Shown here: piece after piece, positions 17,939 to 26,850 of the stretch
Layout of the letters: each line of letters begins with the position of its first letter
Numbering within the stretch: position 1 is the stretch's first letter
Source: Granulicella sp. 5B5
Lineage (GTDB): Bacteria > Acidobacteriota > Terriglobia > Terriglobales > Acidobacteriaceae
DNA: 64,000 nt
Assembly (NCBI RefSeq): GCF_014083945.1
Contig: NZ_CP046444.1
Coordinates: forward strand, 2,046,001 to 2,110,000
Direction of reading: 5' to 3'
Notes under the pieces: generated by a model
The model's input: the letters and a program-made list of their open reading frames with translations, nothing else
The model's database searches: none
Told to the model about the DNA's origin: nothing
Program-made: the position numbers and the translations under genes

Positions 17939-18969
17939 TTCAGCATCTCCTCTTCGAGCGTCAACAGACCTTCCCACGCAGCTTCTTCTACCGCGACACC
18001 GAGCTTCAGGCTCTCCTCGCGGATGCGCAGCGCCCCCTCACCGGGATAGCGTGCGGGCTTGCCTGCTTCTACCGGAGTCGCTGCGTGTACTGCGGCGATA
18101 GCGCCGTCGACGACCGTTCGCATCTGCTCCACCGCGCTCACCGCTGCGGGTGCTATCGCGAGAAAGACCTGCGACTGCCCAACCTCCTCCAACGCATTAG
18201 GCGAAAACTGATACGTTGCCTTGCCGCCGCTCAGCATCGCGCCCAGCACATCCAGCACAAAGCTCAGGCCGGAGCCCTTCCAGAAGCCAATCGGCAGCGC
18301 GCGCTGCGTGCGTTCAATCGCCGCAGCATCGGTCGTCAGCACACCGTGTTCGTCAAAGCCACCAGGCACCGGGAGTGCCACGCCATGCGCTGCATAGCTA
18401 CTCAGCGAGCCATACGAAAACTGGCTCATCGCGATGTCGAGCATGATGGGCTCATGTGCGTCCGTGCCGAAGCGCGGCACCGCAACCACCAGCGGATTGT
18501 TGCCCAGCGCGGGCGTGCTTGCGCCCCACGGCGGCAGGTTTGGCAGCGTGTTCGACCAGCACATCGCGGCGTAGCCCGCCTCCGCGGCCATCCAGCCGTA
18601 ACTGCCGGCGCGCATCCAGTGCGACGTGTCGCCAAGGGCCACGCAGCCGATGCCGTGGTCCTGCGCCAGCTGCATCGCGCGCTGCATCGCCGCATGGGCT
18701 GCGAGGTTTCCGGGCCCACGATGGCCGGCCCAGCGCTCGATCGCGCCGAAGCTCGCCACGCACTCCGGCACCGCGGCGGGCGCGATAAACCCCGCGCGCA
18801 CCTGCGCCGCGAACCGCGGCAGCCGCGCAATGCCGTGCGTCTTCACGCCATCACGGTCCGTCTCTGCTGTCAGCCGCGCACCCAGCGCAGCCCGCTCCGG
18901 CGGCAGACCCAACCCCAGCAGTACCGTTTCGATCCGTCCCCGCAGCTCGTCAAACGCAATCCGTCTCAT
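17935..18969 (-). CDS. Ldh2-type malate/lactate/ureidoglycolate dehydrogenase
   Basis: About 344 residues, an NAD(P)-dependent 2-hydroxyacid dehydrogenase of the MDH2/LDH2 family, distinct from classical Rossmann enzymes. Supporting motifs are RLTAETDRDGVKTHGIARLP, DHGIGCVALGDTSHW, CWSNTLPNLPPWG and NPLVVAVPR, then FWKGSGLSFVLDVLGAMLSGG. The His in THGIARL and the SHW segment match the family active site. Substrate choice among malate, lactate, ureidoglycolate and sugar acids cannot be read from the sequence. The start is ATG (MRRIAFDEL). The ASCH gene overlaps its stop by four bases. Confidence 0.85.
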   Translation of the reverse strand: MRRIAFDELRGRIETVLLGLGLPPERAALGARLTAETDRDGVKTHGIARLPRFAAQVRAGFIAPAAVPECVASFGAIERWAGHRGPGNLAAHAAMQRAMQLAQDHGIGCVALGDTSHWMRAGSYGWMAAEAGYAAMCWSNTLPNLPPWGASTPALGNNPLVVAVPRFGTDAHEPIMLDIAMSQFSYGSLSSYAAHGVALPVPGGFDEHGVLTTDAAAIERTQRALPIGFWKGSGLSFVLDVLGAMLSGGKATYQFSPNALEEVGQSQVFLAIAPAAVSAVEQMRTVVDGAIAAVHAATPVEAGKPARYPGEGALRIREESLKLGVAVEEAAWEGLLTLEEEMLK

Positions 18970-19050
18970 GCCCACTATTAGACCGCACGCGGATTCACAC
19001 ACGCCAGCTACACTAGTGTTCCGCTGCTAGTTCAACACTCGAGGTCTCCG

Positions 19051-20517
19051 ATGCGCCGTCTTCTTATCTGCCTGCTCGCCGTCACAGCAGCCCTGTCTGC
19101 CGCGCAGTCGCCTGCTGCCCATAAATCTTCTTCGCAGACCGAGAACATCCTGATGCTCTCGGACATTCACTTCGATCCGTTTCACGATCCGACGCTGGTG
19201 CCGCAGCTGGTGAAGGCAAAGGTGAAGGACTGGCCGAAGATCCTTGCGACACCGATGACACCCGCGGCGCAGCAGGCCTTCGACAACCTGCAGAAGACAT
19301 GCGGAGCCAAGGGCATCGACACGGACTACACGCTGCTAACCTCGGCGCTCACCGCCCAGCACGCACAGCTCGCCAAGCCGCTCTTCGTTACCATCTCCGG
19401 CGACCTGATGGCCCACCAGTTCGACTGCCGGTATAAAACTTTGGTGCCGAACGGCAGCAAGGACGACTACAGCGCATTTGCTGCGAACACCGTCACGTTC
19501 GTCACGCAGCAACTACACGGTACCTTCCCGAAGGCGCCGCTGTACTTCGCGCTCGGCAACAACGACTCCGGCTGCAAAGACTACCGCGAGACCGAGGAAA
19601 GCGACTACCTGAAAGCCGACGGCAAGAGCTTCAGCCAAGTCGTGCTCGACAAGAGCAATGCGAAGGAGGTGTTGAAGGACTTCTCCGCATTGGGCGACTA
19701 CCGGGTGGACCTGCCCAAGCCCTTCAAACACACACGCCTGCTGGTGATGCAAGACCTCTTCGAATCGAAGAAGTATGAGACCTGTGGCGGCAAGGACTCC
19801 GACAAAGAAGCGAAGGAGCAGATCGACTGGCTGAACAAGGAGCTCGCCGACGCCCGTAGCAAGGGCGACCGCGTGTGGGTGATGGCACACATTCCGCCAG
19901 GTATCGATGCCTACTCCACGTTCACCAAGGCCAACAAGGGCGACAACACCAGTTGCAAGTACTCGAAGCCGACTGAGTTCCTCGGCTCCAACCTGTTTGC
20001 GGACACACTGCGCGACAACGCGGACGCGATCTCGCTGGTGCTGCTGGGCCACACGCACATGGACGAGATGCGGTTGTTCGCAGGCAAGACCAGCGACGGA
20101 GGCATTCCCGGCAAGCTTGTGCCGTCCATCTCGCCCGTGGACGGCAACAATCCGTCGTTCACCGTTGGCGTGGTCGATCCTGCGAAGTCGATGCTGATGG
20201 ACTATAGCGTCTACGCAGCGAGCAACCAGACCGGCGTCGGCACGACCTGGTCGCTTGAGTACACGTACTCGACCACCTACAACGAGCCGGACTACTCCGC
20301 CGCCTCGCTCACCGCGCTGACGAACGGCTTTCTCACCGACCCGCAGAGCAAGACCGCCGCGAGCCAGGCCTATGAGAGTCACTACTTCGTCGGTGGGCCA
20401 AGTGCGGGCCTGAACCTGAAGGCCGCGGCGATGAGCGTCGTGTGGCCCATCTACACCTGCTCGCTGGTGCATGACCACGCCAAGACCTTTACGGCCTGCG
20501 CCTGCCCGGCACAGTAG
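19051..20517 (+). CDS. Secreted acid-sphingomyelinase-like metallophosphoesterase
   Basis: A 488-residue calcineurin-like phosphoesterase with a signal peptide (MRRLLICLLAVTAALSAAQ). The two-metal centre is complete: LSDIHFDPF, TISGDLMAHQFDC, GNNDSGC, VMAHIPPGIDAY and LLGHTHMDEM, in the acid-sphingomyelinase order. Several Cys in the mature chain suggest disulfides. Relatives hydrolyse phosphodiesters such as sphingomyelin or nucleotides outside the cytoplasm, and the substrate here is unknown. It converges on the arabinofuranosidase gene. Confidence 0.88.
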   Translation: MRRLLICLLAVTAALSAAQSPAAHKSSSQTENILMLSDIHFDPFHDPTLVPQLVKAKVKDWPKILATPMTPAAQQAFDNLQKTCGAKGIDTDYTLLTSALTAQHAQLAKPLFVTISGDLMAHQFDCRYKTLVPNGSKDDYSAFAANTVTFVTQQLHGTFPKAPLYFALGNNDSGCKDYRETEESDYLKADGKSFSQVVLDKSNAKEVLKDFSALGDYRVDLPKPFKHTRLLVMQDLFESKKYETCGGKDSDKEAKEQIDWLNKELADARSKGDRVWVMAHIPPGIDAYSTFTKANKGDNTSCKYSKPTEFLGSNLFADTLRDNADAISLVLLGHTHMDEMRLFAGKTSDGGIPGKLVPSISPVDGNNPSFTVGVVDPAKSMLMDYSVYAASNQTGVGTTWSLEYTYSTTYNEPDYSAASLTALTNGFLTDPQSKTAASQAYESHYFVGGPSAGLNLKAAAMSVVWPIYTCSLVHDHAKTFTACACPAQ

Positions 20518-20524
20518 CGGAACT

Positions 20525-20550
20525 TCGCTCCATTACTGATTACTGGAGCG
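20525..20550. terminator. Weak hairpin between convergent genes
   Basis: CGCTCCA and TGGAGCG form a 7-bp stem (20526-20532 and 20544-20550) with an 11-base loop. It overlaps the last codons of the arabinofuranosidase gene and has no T-run, so any terminator activity is uncertain. Confidence 0.35.
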
Positions 20551-22468
20551 GAATCTCCATCACCTCAATCGTGTAGGGTGCCAGCGTGCGCTCCAGCTTC
20601 GCGCCGGTAAACCGCGCCTCTCCGTTCATCGGATGAATGCGCTCCGGATCAGTAATGGAGTTGGTCGCCTCGAAGCTCGCCGCGTGCATCGTCGTGGTCT
20701 TCGCAACGTGCGCTCCCGTACCGAGTCCCTTCAAATCGAGCGCCAGCGCTTCAGGAGCGCTCGAAGCGTTCACCAGTTTCACGTAGAGGTTCTTGTCGTC
20801 CTTCGTCACTGAGTAGTAGAAACGCTCATGCGCTCCCTCAATCTTGCTGGGTGGCTGGCTCGTGCCGATGTGCGAACCGAACATCACCTGCGCGTAGTAG
20901 CTCGGCGAGCCATAGCTCTTCAGCGCGTCGTAGCCGATCAGGTCCGTCGGCCACTGCATTGCGCCGGGGTTCACATTCACCAGCAGCGGCGCGTAGCTCG
21001 CCATCACGATCAGGTCGCTGTTGTGCTCCATGCTGGTCATCCACGCGGCGTCGCCCAACGCATCACCAAAGTTCGGCGTCGGCGAGCCGGACCGCGTGGC
21101 CCATTCACCCACAAACACCTTGGGGCCAGTGCGCGGAGCGTTGTCATAGTGGCCCACCAGGTTGAACATGTCCGACGGACTCTTGTAGTAGTGGTCGTCG
21201 ATCACATCCGGCTCGGCGCCTTCATTTTCCTTTACTGGCGCCGTCGCAATTAGCTTGTACTGCGGATACTTCTTGCGCAACGCCAGTGCAAACTGCGCAA
21301 ATCGTGCATCGTAGCTACCGGTTGTGTCGAACCAGTCCTCGTTGCCGATCTCGATGTAGTGCAGCGGAAACGGCGCTGGGTGGCCGTCCTTTGCACGCTG
21401 GGCGCCCCACTTCGTGCTCACATCGCCGGTCGTATACTCCACTTCATCGAGCGCGGCCTGCACATACGGCTCAAGGTCCTTGCCGGGCTTCGCAATCTGG
21501 TGCCGCAATGCATAGCCCGCATACACCGCGAGCACCGGTTCCACGTGTAGGTCTTCGGTCCACTCCAGAAACTCCAGCAGGCCAAGTCCGTCGGTCGACC
21601 AGTAAGTCCAAGGTGCCTGATGCCCGGGACGGTCCACTAGCGGGCCGATCGTCTCCTTGAAGTTGTACCAATCCTTCATGGTGTCGCCTTCAAGATAGTT
21701 GCCGCCAGGCAGGCGTACAAAGTGCGGGTGCATCGCCGTCATCTTCTCCATCAGGTCGATGCGCAGACCGTTCGGTCGATTGTTGTACGTCGGCGGAAAG
21801 AGCGTCGCCAGCTGCAGCCACAGCGAGCCGGGCTTCGCAACGGTCAGCTGAAGGTGGTTCTTCGCCGACTCCGTCGCCGCGCCCACCTTCAGTGCATACT
21901 TGTACTCCTTCCACGCATTGCCTTCGACGGGCACCGTGGTCTCCGCCAGCACCGCGCCGGTGTCGTCGCTGATAAGCTTCGCCGTCACCGGGCCTACGCC
22001 GTCACTCTTTGCATAAAAGCTGCCGCGATACGTTGTGCGCCGCCGCACTGGGATGCCCCAGTAGCCCGCGTTGCTCACGCCAGCCTCGCTGCCCTTCGAT
22101 GCCGCCTCGACCGTGAGCTTCAAACTGGTGGGCAGCGCCGCACTCGGACCAGTCTCCTTATCCAGCTTCACCGATGCGGCAGCGTCGCCGTTACGGATAA
22201 GGTCCCAGCTCTCCACGCCGTCCCAGTTGTTGCGGAAGGTGTGGTTGCTCAGCAGCTGCGCGTAGAGGCCGCCATCGTACGAGTGGTTGATCTCCTCTGT
22301 CATCAGGCCGTAGAGCATTGGGCTGACGGGCTTGCCTGAACCCTGGGTGTCGATCGTCAGCGTCGCCGGCGCGGTCTGCGCGACACAGGGGAGAACAAAC
22401 GCGGCAGCTGCGCACGCGCAGGCGGCAACTCGGACCATCGCAGTAAGTCGGGGCATCATGGAGTTCAT
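20540..22468 (-). CDS. GH51 alpha-L-arabinofuranosidase, secreted
   Basis: About 642 residues. A signal peptide (MVRVAACACAAAAFVLPCVAQ) is followed by the start of the GH51 region, an inserted carbohydrate-binding-like beta-sandwich (about residues 85-230), the (beta/alpha)8 barrel and a C-terminal beta-sandwich ending APYTIEVMEIPLQ. The acid/base is in IEIGNEDWFD and the nucleophile in VFVGEWATR. It should release arabinose from plant arabinoxylan or arabinan outside the cytoplasm. I start at the ATG giving MNSMMPRL; two further ATGs follow within 12 bases. No sugar transporter or SusCD pair is adjacent. Confidence 0.92.
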   Translation of the reverse strand: MNSMMPRLTAMVRVAACACAAAAFVLPCVAQTAPATLTIDTQGSGKPVSPMLYGLMTEEINHSYDGGLYAQLLSNHTFRNNWDGVESWDLIRNGDAAASVKLDKETGPSAALPTSLKLTVEAASKGSEAGVSNAGYWGIPVRRRTTYRGSFYAKSDGVGPVTAKLISDDTGAVLAETTVPVEGNAWKEYKYALKVGAATESAKNHLQLTVAKPGSLWLQLATLFPPTYNNRPNGLRIDLMEKMTAMHPHFVRLPGGNYLEGDTMKDWYNFKETIGPLVDRPGHQAPWTYWSTDGLGLLEFLEWTEDLHVEPVLAVYAGYALRHQIAKPGKDLEPYVQAALDEVEYTTGDVSTKWGAQRAKDGHPAPFPLHYIEIGNEDWFDTTGSYDARFAQFALALRKKYPQYKLIATAPVKENEGAEPDVIDDHYYKSPSDMFNLVGHYDNAPRTGPKVFVGEWATRSGSPTPNFGDALGDAAWMTSMEHNSDLIVMASYAPLLVNVNPGAMQWPTDLIGYDALKSYGSPSYYAQVMFGSHIGTSQPPSKIEGAHERFYYSVTKDDKNLYVKLVNASSAPEALALDLKGLGTGAHVAKTTTMHAASFEATNSITDPERIHPMNGEARFTGAKLERTLAPYTIEVMEIPLQ

Positions 22469-22577
22469 CTCGCAAAAAGGATTGGTGACGGCACGCGGAA
22501 ATTGTACCCGAGAAAGCGTTTTCTTGGCTCGCTGCCGTTCACTCTTCCACTCCCGCCCCCACGATATCCTCATCTAT

Positions 22578-23030
22578 GTGACCACACCCGACTACGCTGC
22601 CATGCTCCGTACCGCCTACGAAGAAGCCCAGACCGGCCTTACTGAAGGCGGTCTCCCCATCGGTGCCGCTATCTTCCATCGCGACGGCACGCTCGTCAGC
22701 CGCGGCCACAACCGGCGCGTGCAGCTCGGCGACCCCAGCATCCACGGCGAAACCGACGCCTTCCGCAACGCCGGCCGTCAAACCAGTTATCGCGACCTCA
22801 TCATGGTCACCACGCTCGCGCCCTGCTGGTACTGCTCTGGACTGGTGAAGCAGTTCGGCTTTCAGACTGTCGTCATCGGCGAGAGCGTGAATTTTTCCGG
22901 TGGCGAATACTGGCTGCGCGAGCAGGGCATCGAGATCATCGACCTCGCCGACCCCGCGTGCATCGAGATGATGCGCACGTTCATCGCCGAACACCCCGCG
23001 CTCTGGAACGAGGACATCGGCGTCGGCTAA
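22578..23030 (+). CDS. Cytosine-deaminase-like nucleoside/base deaminase
   Basis: About 150 residues, zinc-dependent CDA-fold deaminase resembling yeast Fcy1-type cytosine deaminase. The zinc and proton-shuttle residues are HGETDAF (His, Glu) and APCWYCSG (PCxxC). The C-terminal helices follow the Fcy1 pattern with GGEYWLREQGIEII. It likely converts cytosine or a related base in the pyrimidine salvage pathway. I take the GTG start before TTPDYAAML; the open frame extends upstream into the arabinofuranosidase leader, but the deaminase fold begins here. No clear ribosome site is seen. Confidence 0.85.
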   Translation: MTTPDYAAMLRTAYEEAQTGLTEGGLPIGAAIFHRDGTLVSRGHNRRVQLGDPSIHGETDAFRNAGRQTSYRDLIMVTTLAPCWYCSGLVKQFGFQTVVIGESVNFSGGEYWLREQGIEIIDLADPACIEMMRTFIAEHPALWNEDIGVG

Positions 23031-23085
23031 CGGCATTGACATTCCAATACGCCCGTCGCAACCTACTCACAGTGAGGTGTTCATT

Positions 23086-23346
23086 ATGGCCCAGCTTGAA
23101 GTGCCCGAAAAGTACGCCGCAGAACTTCAGGAGCTCGCCCTGCGCGACGATCGTGCCATTCAGGACATTCTTGCCGAAGCGATGGACGCCTATCTCTCCT
23201 TCCGATTTACCGAACCACAACTCACAGCCGTGCAATCCCAGCGTCTGCAACACAGCCTGGCTCAGGCCGAGCGGAGAGAGCTGGTCTCTGAACCGGAGGT
23301 CGAAGCTTTCTTCGACGACTGGGAGAAGGAAGCTCGCCTGCAATAG
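23086..23346 (+). CDS. Small antitoxin-like helical protein
   Basis: An 86-residue protein starting MAQLEVPEKYAAELQELALRD, with GAGG upstream at good spacing. The first 45 residues (a beta-strand, then a helix with IQDILAEAMDAYLSFRF) resemble a ribbon-helix-helix antitoxin, and the C-terminal part is acidic (SEPEVEAFFDDWEKEA). No toxin gene follows: the next gene is on the other strand. The antitoxin label is an inference. It could also be a stand-alone regulator. Confidence 0.6.
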   Translation: MAQLEVPEKYAAELQELALRDDRAIQDILAEAMDAYLSFRFTEPQLTAVQSQRLQHSLAQAERRELVSEPEVEAFFDDWEKEARLQ

Positions 23347-23355
23347 CTTTGCGGA

Positions 23356-23850
23356 TCAGCGATTCGTCAAGGCACGAACCCGCTCGGCCTCACCCGGCCA
23401 CTTCGCGATCAACTCCTCGGCGCTGGCGTCCTGATAGTCCACAAACTCAAAGCCGGGGCTCACCGTGCAGCCCAGCAGCGCCCATCCTGCGGGTTTCAGT
23501 AATCGCGACCCCTGCCATACTCCGCGCTGCACCACGTGCTGCAGCTTCTGCCCTGCTGCAATGTCCTTGCCGATCACCGTCACCTGCGTTGAGCCATTCG
23601 CAAACAGCTGCAGCATCTCCACCGCATCGCCCAGATAGTGGTGGAATATCTCGTCGCTCTGCAGCGTGTGCATCTCGCTGAAGGTCGCCGGCTCCAGCAG
23701 GTAGTAGATCGCTGTCGACGTGCGCCGCGGCCCGTCGTAACGCTCATCCACCGCCACCCACTCCGGCGCCTTCCACGTGCGCACGTACCAGCCTCCTTCG
23801 CGTGGATGAGGCTGCAAACTCAGTAGCTTCTTCACCTCGTCTGCTGTCAT
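23356..23850 (-). CDS. DUF985-family cupin
   Basis: A 164-residue cupin of the DUF985 (cupin_5) family, a cytoplasmic single-domain beta-barrel. Typical blocks are LQPHPREGGWYVRTW, TSTAIYYLLEP, SEMHTLQSDEIFHHYLGDAVEML and LLGCTVSPGFEFVDYQ. Family members are linked to sugar or uronic-acid binding, without an agreed reaction. It starts at ATG (MTADEVKKLL) and is followed at its 3' end by the convergent small antitoxin-like gene only 9 bases away. Confidence 0.88.
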   Translation of the reverse strand: MTADEVKKLLSLQPHPREGGWYVRTWKAPEWVAVDERYDGPRRTSTAIYYLLEPATFSEMHTLQSDEIFHHYLGDAVEMLQLFANGSTQVTVIGKDIAAGQKLQHVVQRGVWQGSRLLKPAGWALLGCTVSPGFEFVDYQDASAEELIAKWPGEAERVRALTNR

Positions 23851-23889
23851 GCCTTCATCCTAACGCCTTGGCATCGACCGGGCCGGTGC

Positions 23890-24003
23890 TCATTCGGTAG
23901 CGCGCACATAGCCGTGGGCGTTCACCGCCACCCCGCCGACCACTGCGTATTCAACTTTGGCGTCGGCGAACGCGGCTAGGAGTGAAATCTGCTTTTCGTT
24001 CAT
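23890..24003 (-). pseudogene. Truncated nucleotidyltransferase (MNT-like) remnant
   Basis: A 37-codon frame reads MNEKQISLLAAFADAKVEYA, then VVGGVAVNAHGYVRATE, then stop. This is the conserved start of small nucleotidyltransferases, where VVGG-AV--HG--RAT is followed by DLDI with the catalytic Asp residues. The frame stops right before that block, so the catalytic half is lost. Its ATG overlaps the end of the accompanying gene, the normal coupling for these pairs. This is a decayed toxin or antitoxin-type module. Confidence 0.65.
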
Positions 24004-24181
24004 CGATGTCGAGTCCCCGCATCCGGTACATGCGTCTGGTCAGTTCCGTCGCGGCGGCAAGCCGTTCCGGAACGCTCTTCCGGCTCCAGTAGATACGTTG
24101 CTCCGTCCGTGCTCCGCCATGACTGAGTTTTCGCGGGGCGAAGAGCCATGCGCCTTCGGTCGTCGTCTCTATGCAACTGAT
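23951..24181 (-). pseudogene. Remnant of the nucleotidyltransferase partner gene
   Basis: The C-terminal part reads YWSRKSVPERLAAATELTRR, then MYRMRGLDIDERKADF. This matches the small proteins (SVEERLAAVWELT type) encoded just upstream of MNT-like nucleotidyltransferases. No ATG, GTG or TTG is found in frame in a sensible place, since the frame runs back into the permease leader. The 5' part seems shifted or lost. The end overlaps the truncated nucleotidyltransferase start. Upper limit given is approximate. Confidence 0.55.
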
Positions 24182-24272
24182 GATAGGACAAGTTGAGTTG
24201 CAGAGTTTCCACTCAGGTATCCTGTTCTCGCCACCCAAAATCCCCGCACCTCGAAGGGCCCTTCCGCCGCGC

Positions 24273-25580
24273 ATGAGAGCTAGCCTCGAACGCTACTTCA
24301 AGTTCACCGAACACCAGGCCACTTGGCGCATGGAGATGCTCGCCGGCCTCACCACCTTTATCACGATGGCCTACATCATCTTCGTGAACCCTGCGATCCT
24401 CTCGCAGACCGGGATGCCGCTCGCCGCCGTGACCACCAGTACCTGCCTCTGCGCGGCCTTCGGCAGCATCCTCATGGGCGCACTCGCCAACTACCCACTC
24501 GCGCTCGCGCCGGGCATGGGCCTCAACGCCTACTTCACCTACACGGTCGTCAAGGGCATGGGCGTCAGCTGGCAGACCGCGCTCGGCGCCGTCTTTCTCT
24601 CCGGCATCATCTTTCTGCTGCTTACCTTCGGAGGCATCCGCCAGCGCCTCGTCGCTGCCATTCCGCACCAACTGCACGCGGCCGTCGCCGGAGGCATCGG
24701 CCTCTTCATCGCCTTCATCGGCCTCGTCAACAGCGGCATCATCGTGCGCAGCGCCGCCACCACGGTCACACTCGGCGATCTGCACCAGCACGCCCCACAG
24801 CTCGCCGTCTTCGGCATCCTGCTCATCGCCATCCTGCAGGCCTATAAGGTCAAGGCGTCGATGCTCATCGGCGTCCTCGGTACACTCGCCGTGGGCATCC
24901 TCTTCCATCAGGTCAAATACCAGCCCAGCACTTTCAACCCGCTCGCCATCCGCGCCACCTTCATGCACCTCGACATCCGCGGCGCGCTGAAGATGAACGC
25001 GCTCGAGATCATCTTCGTCTTCCTCTTCGTCGACCTCTTCGACAACATCGGCACGCTCGTCGCCGTCACCGAACGCGCCGGCCTCATCAGCGAAGACCAC
25101 ACCATCCCGCGCCTCGACAAGATCTTCTTCGCCGACGCCACAGCAACCGTCGTAGGCTCACTCGCCGGCACCAGCACCGTTACCAGCTACATCGAGTCCT
25201 CAGCTGGCGTCGCAGCCGGTGGCCGCACCGGCGTCACCGCCATCACCACTGGCATCCTGTTTCTGCTCGCCATCTTCATCGCGCCCGTCGTCGGAGCCAT
25301 CCCCGACTTCGCCACCGCTCCCGCACTCATCCTTGTCGGCGCGCTCATGGTCGCCGGCGCTGCGCGCATCGACTGGGACGATCCCTGCATCGCCATACCC
25401 AGCTTCCTCACGCTCATCACCATTCCGCTAACATACTCGATCGCGACCGGCCTCAGCTTCGGCCTCATCAGCTTCGCAGTGCTCGAGCTCGCCACCGGTC
25501 GCGGCCGCCGCCAGCACTGGATGCTCTACCTCCTCGCTCTGATCTTTCTCTCCCGCTTCATCTACCTGCACGCCAGTTAG
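24273..25580 (+). CDS. NCS2/AzgA-type purine permease
   Basis: A 435-residue inner-membrane permease, about 12 membrane segments, of the AzgA-like guanine/hypoxanthine group of the NCS2 family. Visible hallmarks are ERYFKFTEHQATWRMEMLAG, TTFITMAYIIFVNP, ANYPLALAPGMGLNAYFTYT, VDLFDNIGTLVAVTERAGL and TVTSYIESSAGVAAGGRTG, the last two being the substrate-binding repeats. It probably imports hypoxanthine, guanine or adenine by proton symport. A cytosine-deaminase-like gene lies 1.2 kb upstream on the same strand, so purine and pyrimidine salvage genes are near each other. I start at the ATG giving MRASLERYF. Confidence 0.93.
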   Translation: MRASLERYFKFTEHQATWRMEMLAGLTTFITMAYIIFVNPAILSQTGMPLAAVTTSTCLCAAFGSILMGALANYPLALAPGMGLNAYFTYTVVKGMGVSWQTALGAVFLSGIIFLLLTFGGIRQRLVAAIPHQLHAAVAGGIGLFIAFIGLVNSGIIVRSAATTVTLGDLHQHAPQLAVFGILLIAILQAYKVKASMLIGVLGTLAVGILFHQVKYQPSTFNPLAIRATFMHLDIRGALKMNALEIIFVFLFVDLFDNIGTLVAVTERAGLISEDHTIPRLDKIFFADATATVVGSLAGTSTVTSYIESSAGVAAGGRTGVTAITTGILFLLAIFIAPVVGAIPDFATAPALILVGALMVAGAARIDWDDPCIAIPSFLTLITIPLTYSIATGLSFGLISFAVLELATGRGRRQHWMLYLLALIFLSRFIYLHAS

Positions 25581-25709
25581 AGCTAGAATCCTTGTGTCGC
25601 CACTGGTATCGTGGCGCAACTCAGCGCCAACTTTGCGCACTCTGCGTGAGCGCCTTTTGCACGCACCCTGCACTACCCATTTCGCATCTGAACCATCAAG
25701 GAGATTCAC

Positions 25710-26138
25710 ATGGACCGCAAAGCATCAGCCCTCTGGAACGGCGACCTCAAGTCCGGCCACGGCGCTATCACCACCCAAAGCAACACGCTCAAGGACACGC
25801 AGTACAGCTTCAAGAGCCGCTTTGAAGAAGGCACCGGCACCAACCCCGAAGAGTTGATCGCCGCCGCTCATGCCGGCTGCTACTCCATGGCCTTCGCCAA
25901 CATGCTCGCCACCGAAGGCTTCGTCGCCACCTCGGTCGACACCACCGCAGTCGTCACACTCGACCCCAGCACACCCGGCGGCCCCACCGTCACCAAGATC
26001 CACCTCATCAACAAGTCCTCCGTCCCCAATATCGACCAAGCCAAGTTTGAAGAGCTCGCAGCGAAGGCCAAGGCCGGTTGCCCCATCTCGCGCCTGCTCG
26101 CCGCCGCCACCATCACCCTGGACGCAACGCTCGCATAA
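25710..26138 (+). CDS. osmC: OsmC-family organic hydroperoxide reductase
   Basis: A 142-residue peroxiredoxin of the OsmC group that detoxifies organic hydroperoxides using two reactive cysteines. These are in HAGCYSMAFA (about residue 56) and KAGCPISRLL (about residue 128). The N-terminal start MDRKASALWNGDLKSG, then TNPEELIAAAHAGC is typical of OsmC rather than Ohr. A good AAGGAG precedes the ATG. A strong terminator ends the unit at 26161-26187. Confidence 0.93.
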   Translation: MDRKASALWNGDLKSGHGAITTQSNTLKDTQYSFKSRFEEGTGTNPEELIAAAHAGCYSMAFANMLATEGFVATSVDTTAVVTLDPSTPGGPTVTKIHLINKSSVPNIDQAKFEELAAKAKAGCPISRLLAAATITLDATLA

Positions 26139-26160
26139 GCGCACCTCATCTTCAGATTGA

Positions 26161-26187
26161 AAACCCGCCTTCCCGGCGGGTTTTTTT
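26161..26187 (+). terminator. Rho-independent terminator of osmC
   Basis: CCCGCC, loop TTCCC, GGCGGG, then seven T. It insulates osmC from the ECF sigma operon that begins 49 bases later. Confidence 0.92.
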
Positions 26188-26235
26188 GTGCCTGCTACCT
26201 AACCGTTACTCGAACCCCGCTGTCTAACCCGGCGA

Positions 26236-26850
26236 ATGGAGAATACAGAGCAAGAGGCGATACGGCGAATTCTCGCCGGTGATCGGGATGCGTTTCGCGT
26301 TCTGATGGACCGCCATCTGCCAGCGGTTCTCCGCATGACATACCGCATCACCGGTAATTCGGTCGATGCCGAGGAAGCTGCGCAGGAGGCTTTCCTGCTG
26401 GCTTATCAGAAACTGCCCGGCTTTCGTGAACAGGCAGCCTTCGGAACGTGGGTCTATCGCATCGCTATGAACTGTTCGTTCGATCTCGTCAAGCGCCGTA
26501 CCCGTGATCTCGGCTGGAACGCCGTGCCGCTCGATCCGGGTCCCACTGCTGACAACCTCGCCGTCTCGCGTGGCGCCTCTCCCGAAGCCGAGCTCCTCGC
26601 TGGCGAAGCGCTCCAGCGGCGCGAGCGCGCCATGCTTACGCTTACCCCCATGGAACGCACCGCCTTTGTCCTTCGCCATCTGGAAGAGCAGCCTGTACGC
26701 GACATCGCTGAAGCTCTGGGTGTACCCGTCAACTCCGCCAAGCAGGCCATCTTTCGGGCCGTCGCCAAGCTGCGTCGCGAACTCACGCCCCACTCCTCCA
26801 CGACCTCTGCAGATATCCGCCCACCCGTCTTCGTCAAGGAGTCCCGATGA
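26236..26850 (+). CDS. ECF-type RNA polymerase sigma factor
   Basis: A 204-residue group-4 sigma factor. Sigma region 2 covers about residues 22-90 (RHLPAVLRMTYRITGNSVDA, EEAAQEAFLLAYQKL, FGTWVYRIAMNCSFDLVKRR). Region 4 is about 130-185 (LTPMERTAFVLRHLEEQPVR then DIAEALGVPVNSAKQAIFRA), with the helix-turn-helix intact. It directs transcription of a small regulon. Its stop overlaps the start of the next gene as ATGA, the usual arrangement for a sigma/anti-sigma pair, and the partner here is unusual (see next entry). The ribosome site is weak. Confidence 0.95.
   Translation: MENTEQEAIRRILAGDRDAFRVLMDRHLPAVLRMTYRITGNSVDAEEAAQEAFLLAYQKLPGFREQAAFGTWVYRIAMNCSFDLVKRRTRDLGWNAVPLDPGPTADNLAVSRGASPEAELLAGEALQRRERAMLTLTPMERTAFVLRHLEEQPVRDIAEALGVPVNSAKQAIFRAVAKLRRELTPHSSTTSADIRPPVFVKESR

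Noticed and set aside
24253-24264. Palindrome GAAGGGCCCTTC just before the purine permease start
   Set aside because: A 12-base palindrome is expected about fifteen times by chance in 64 kb; no partner site is seen.
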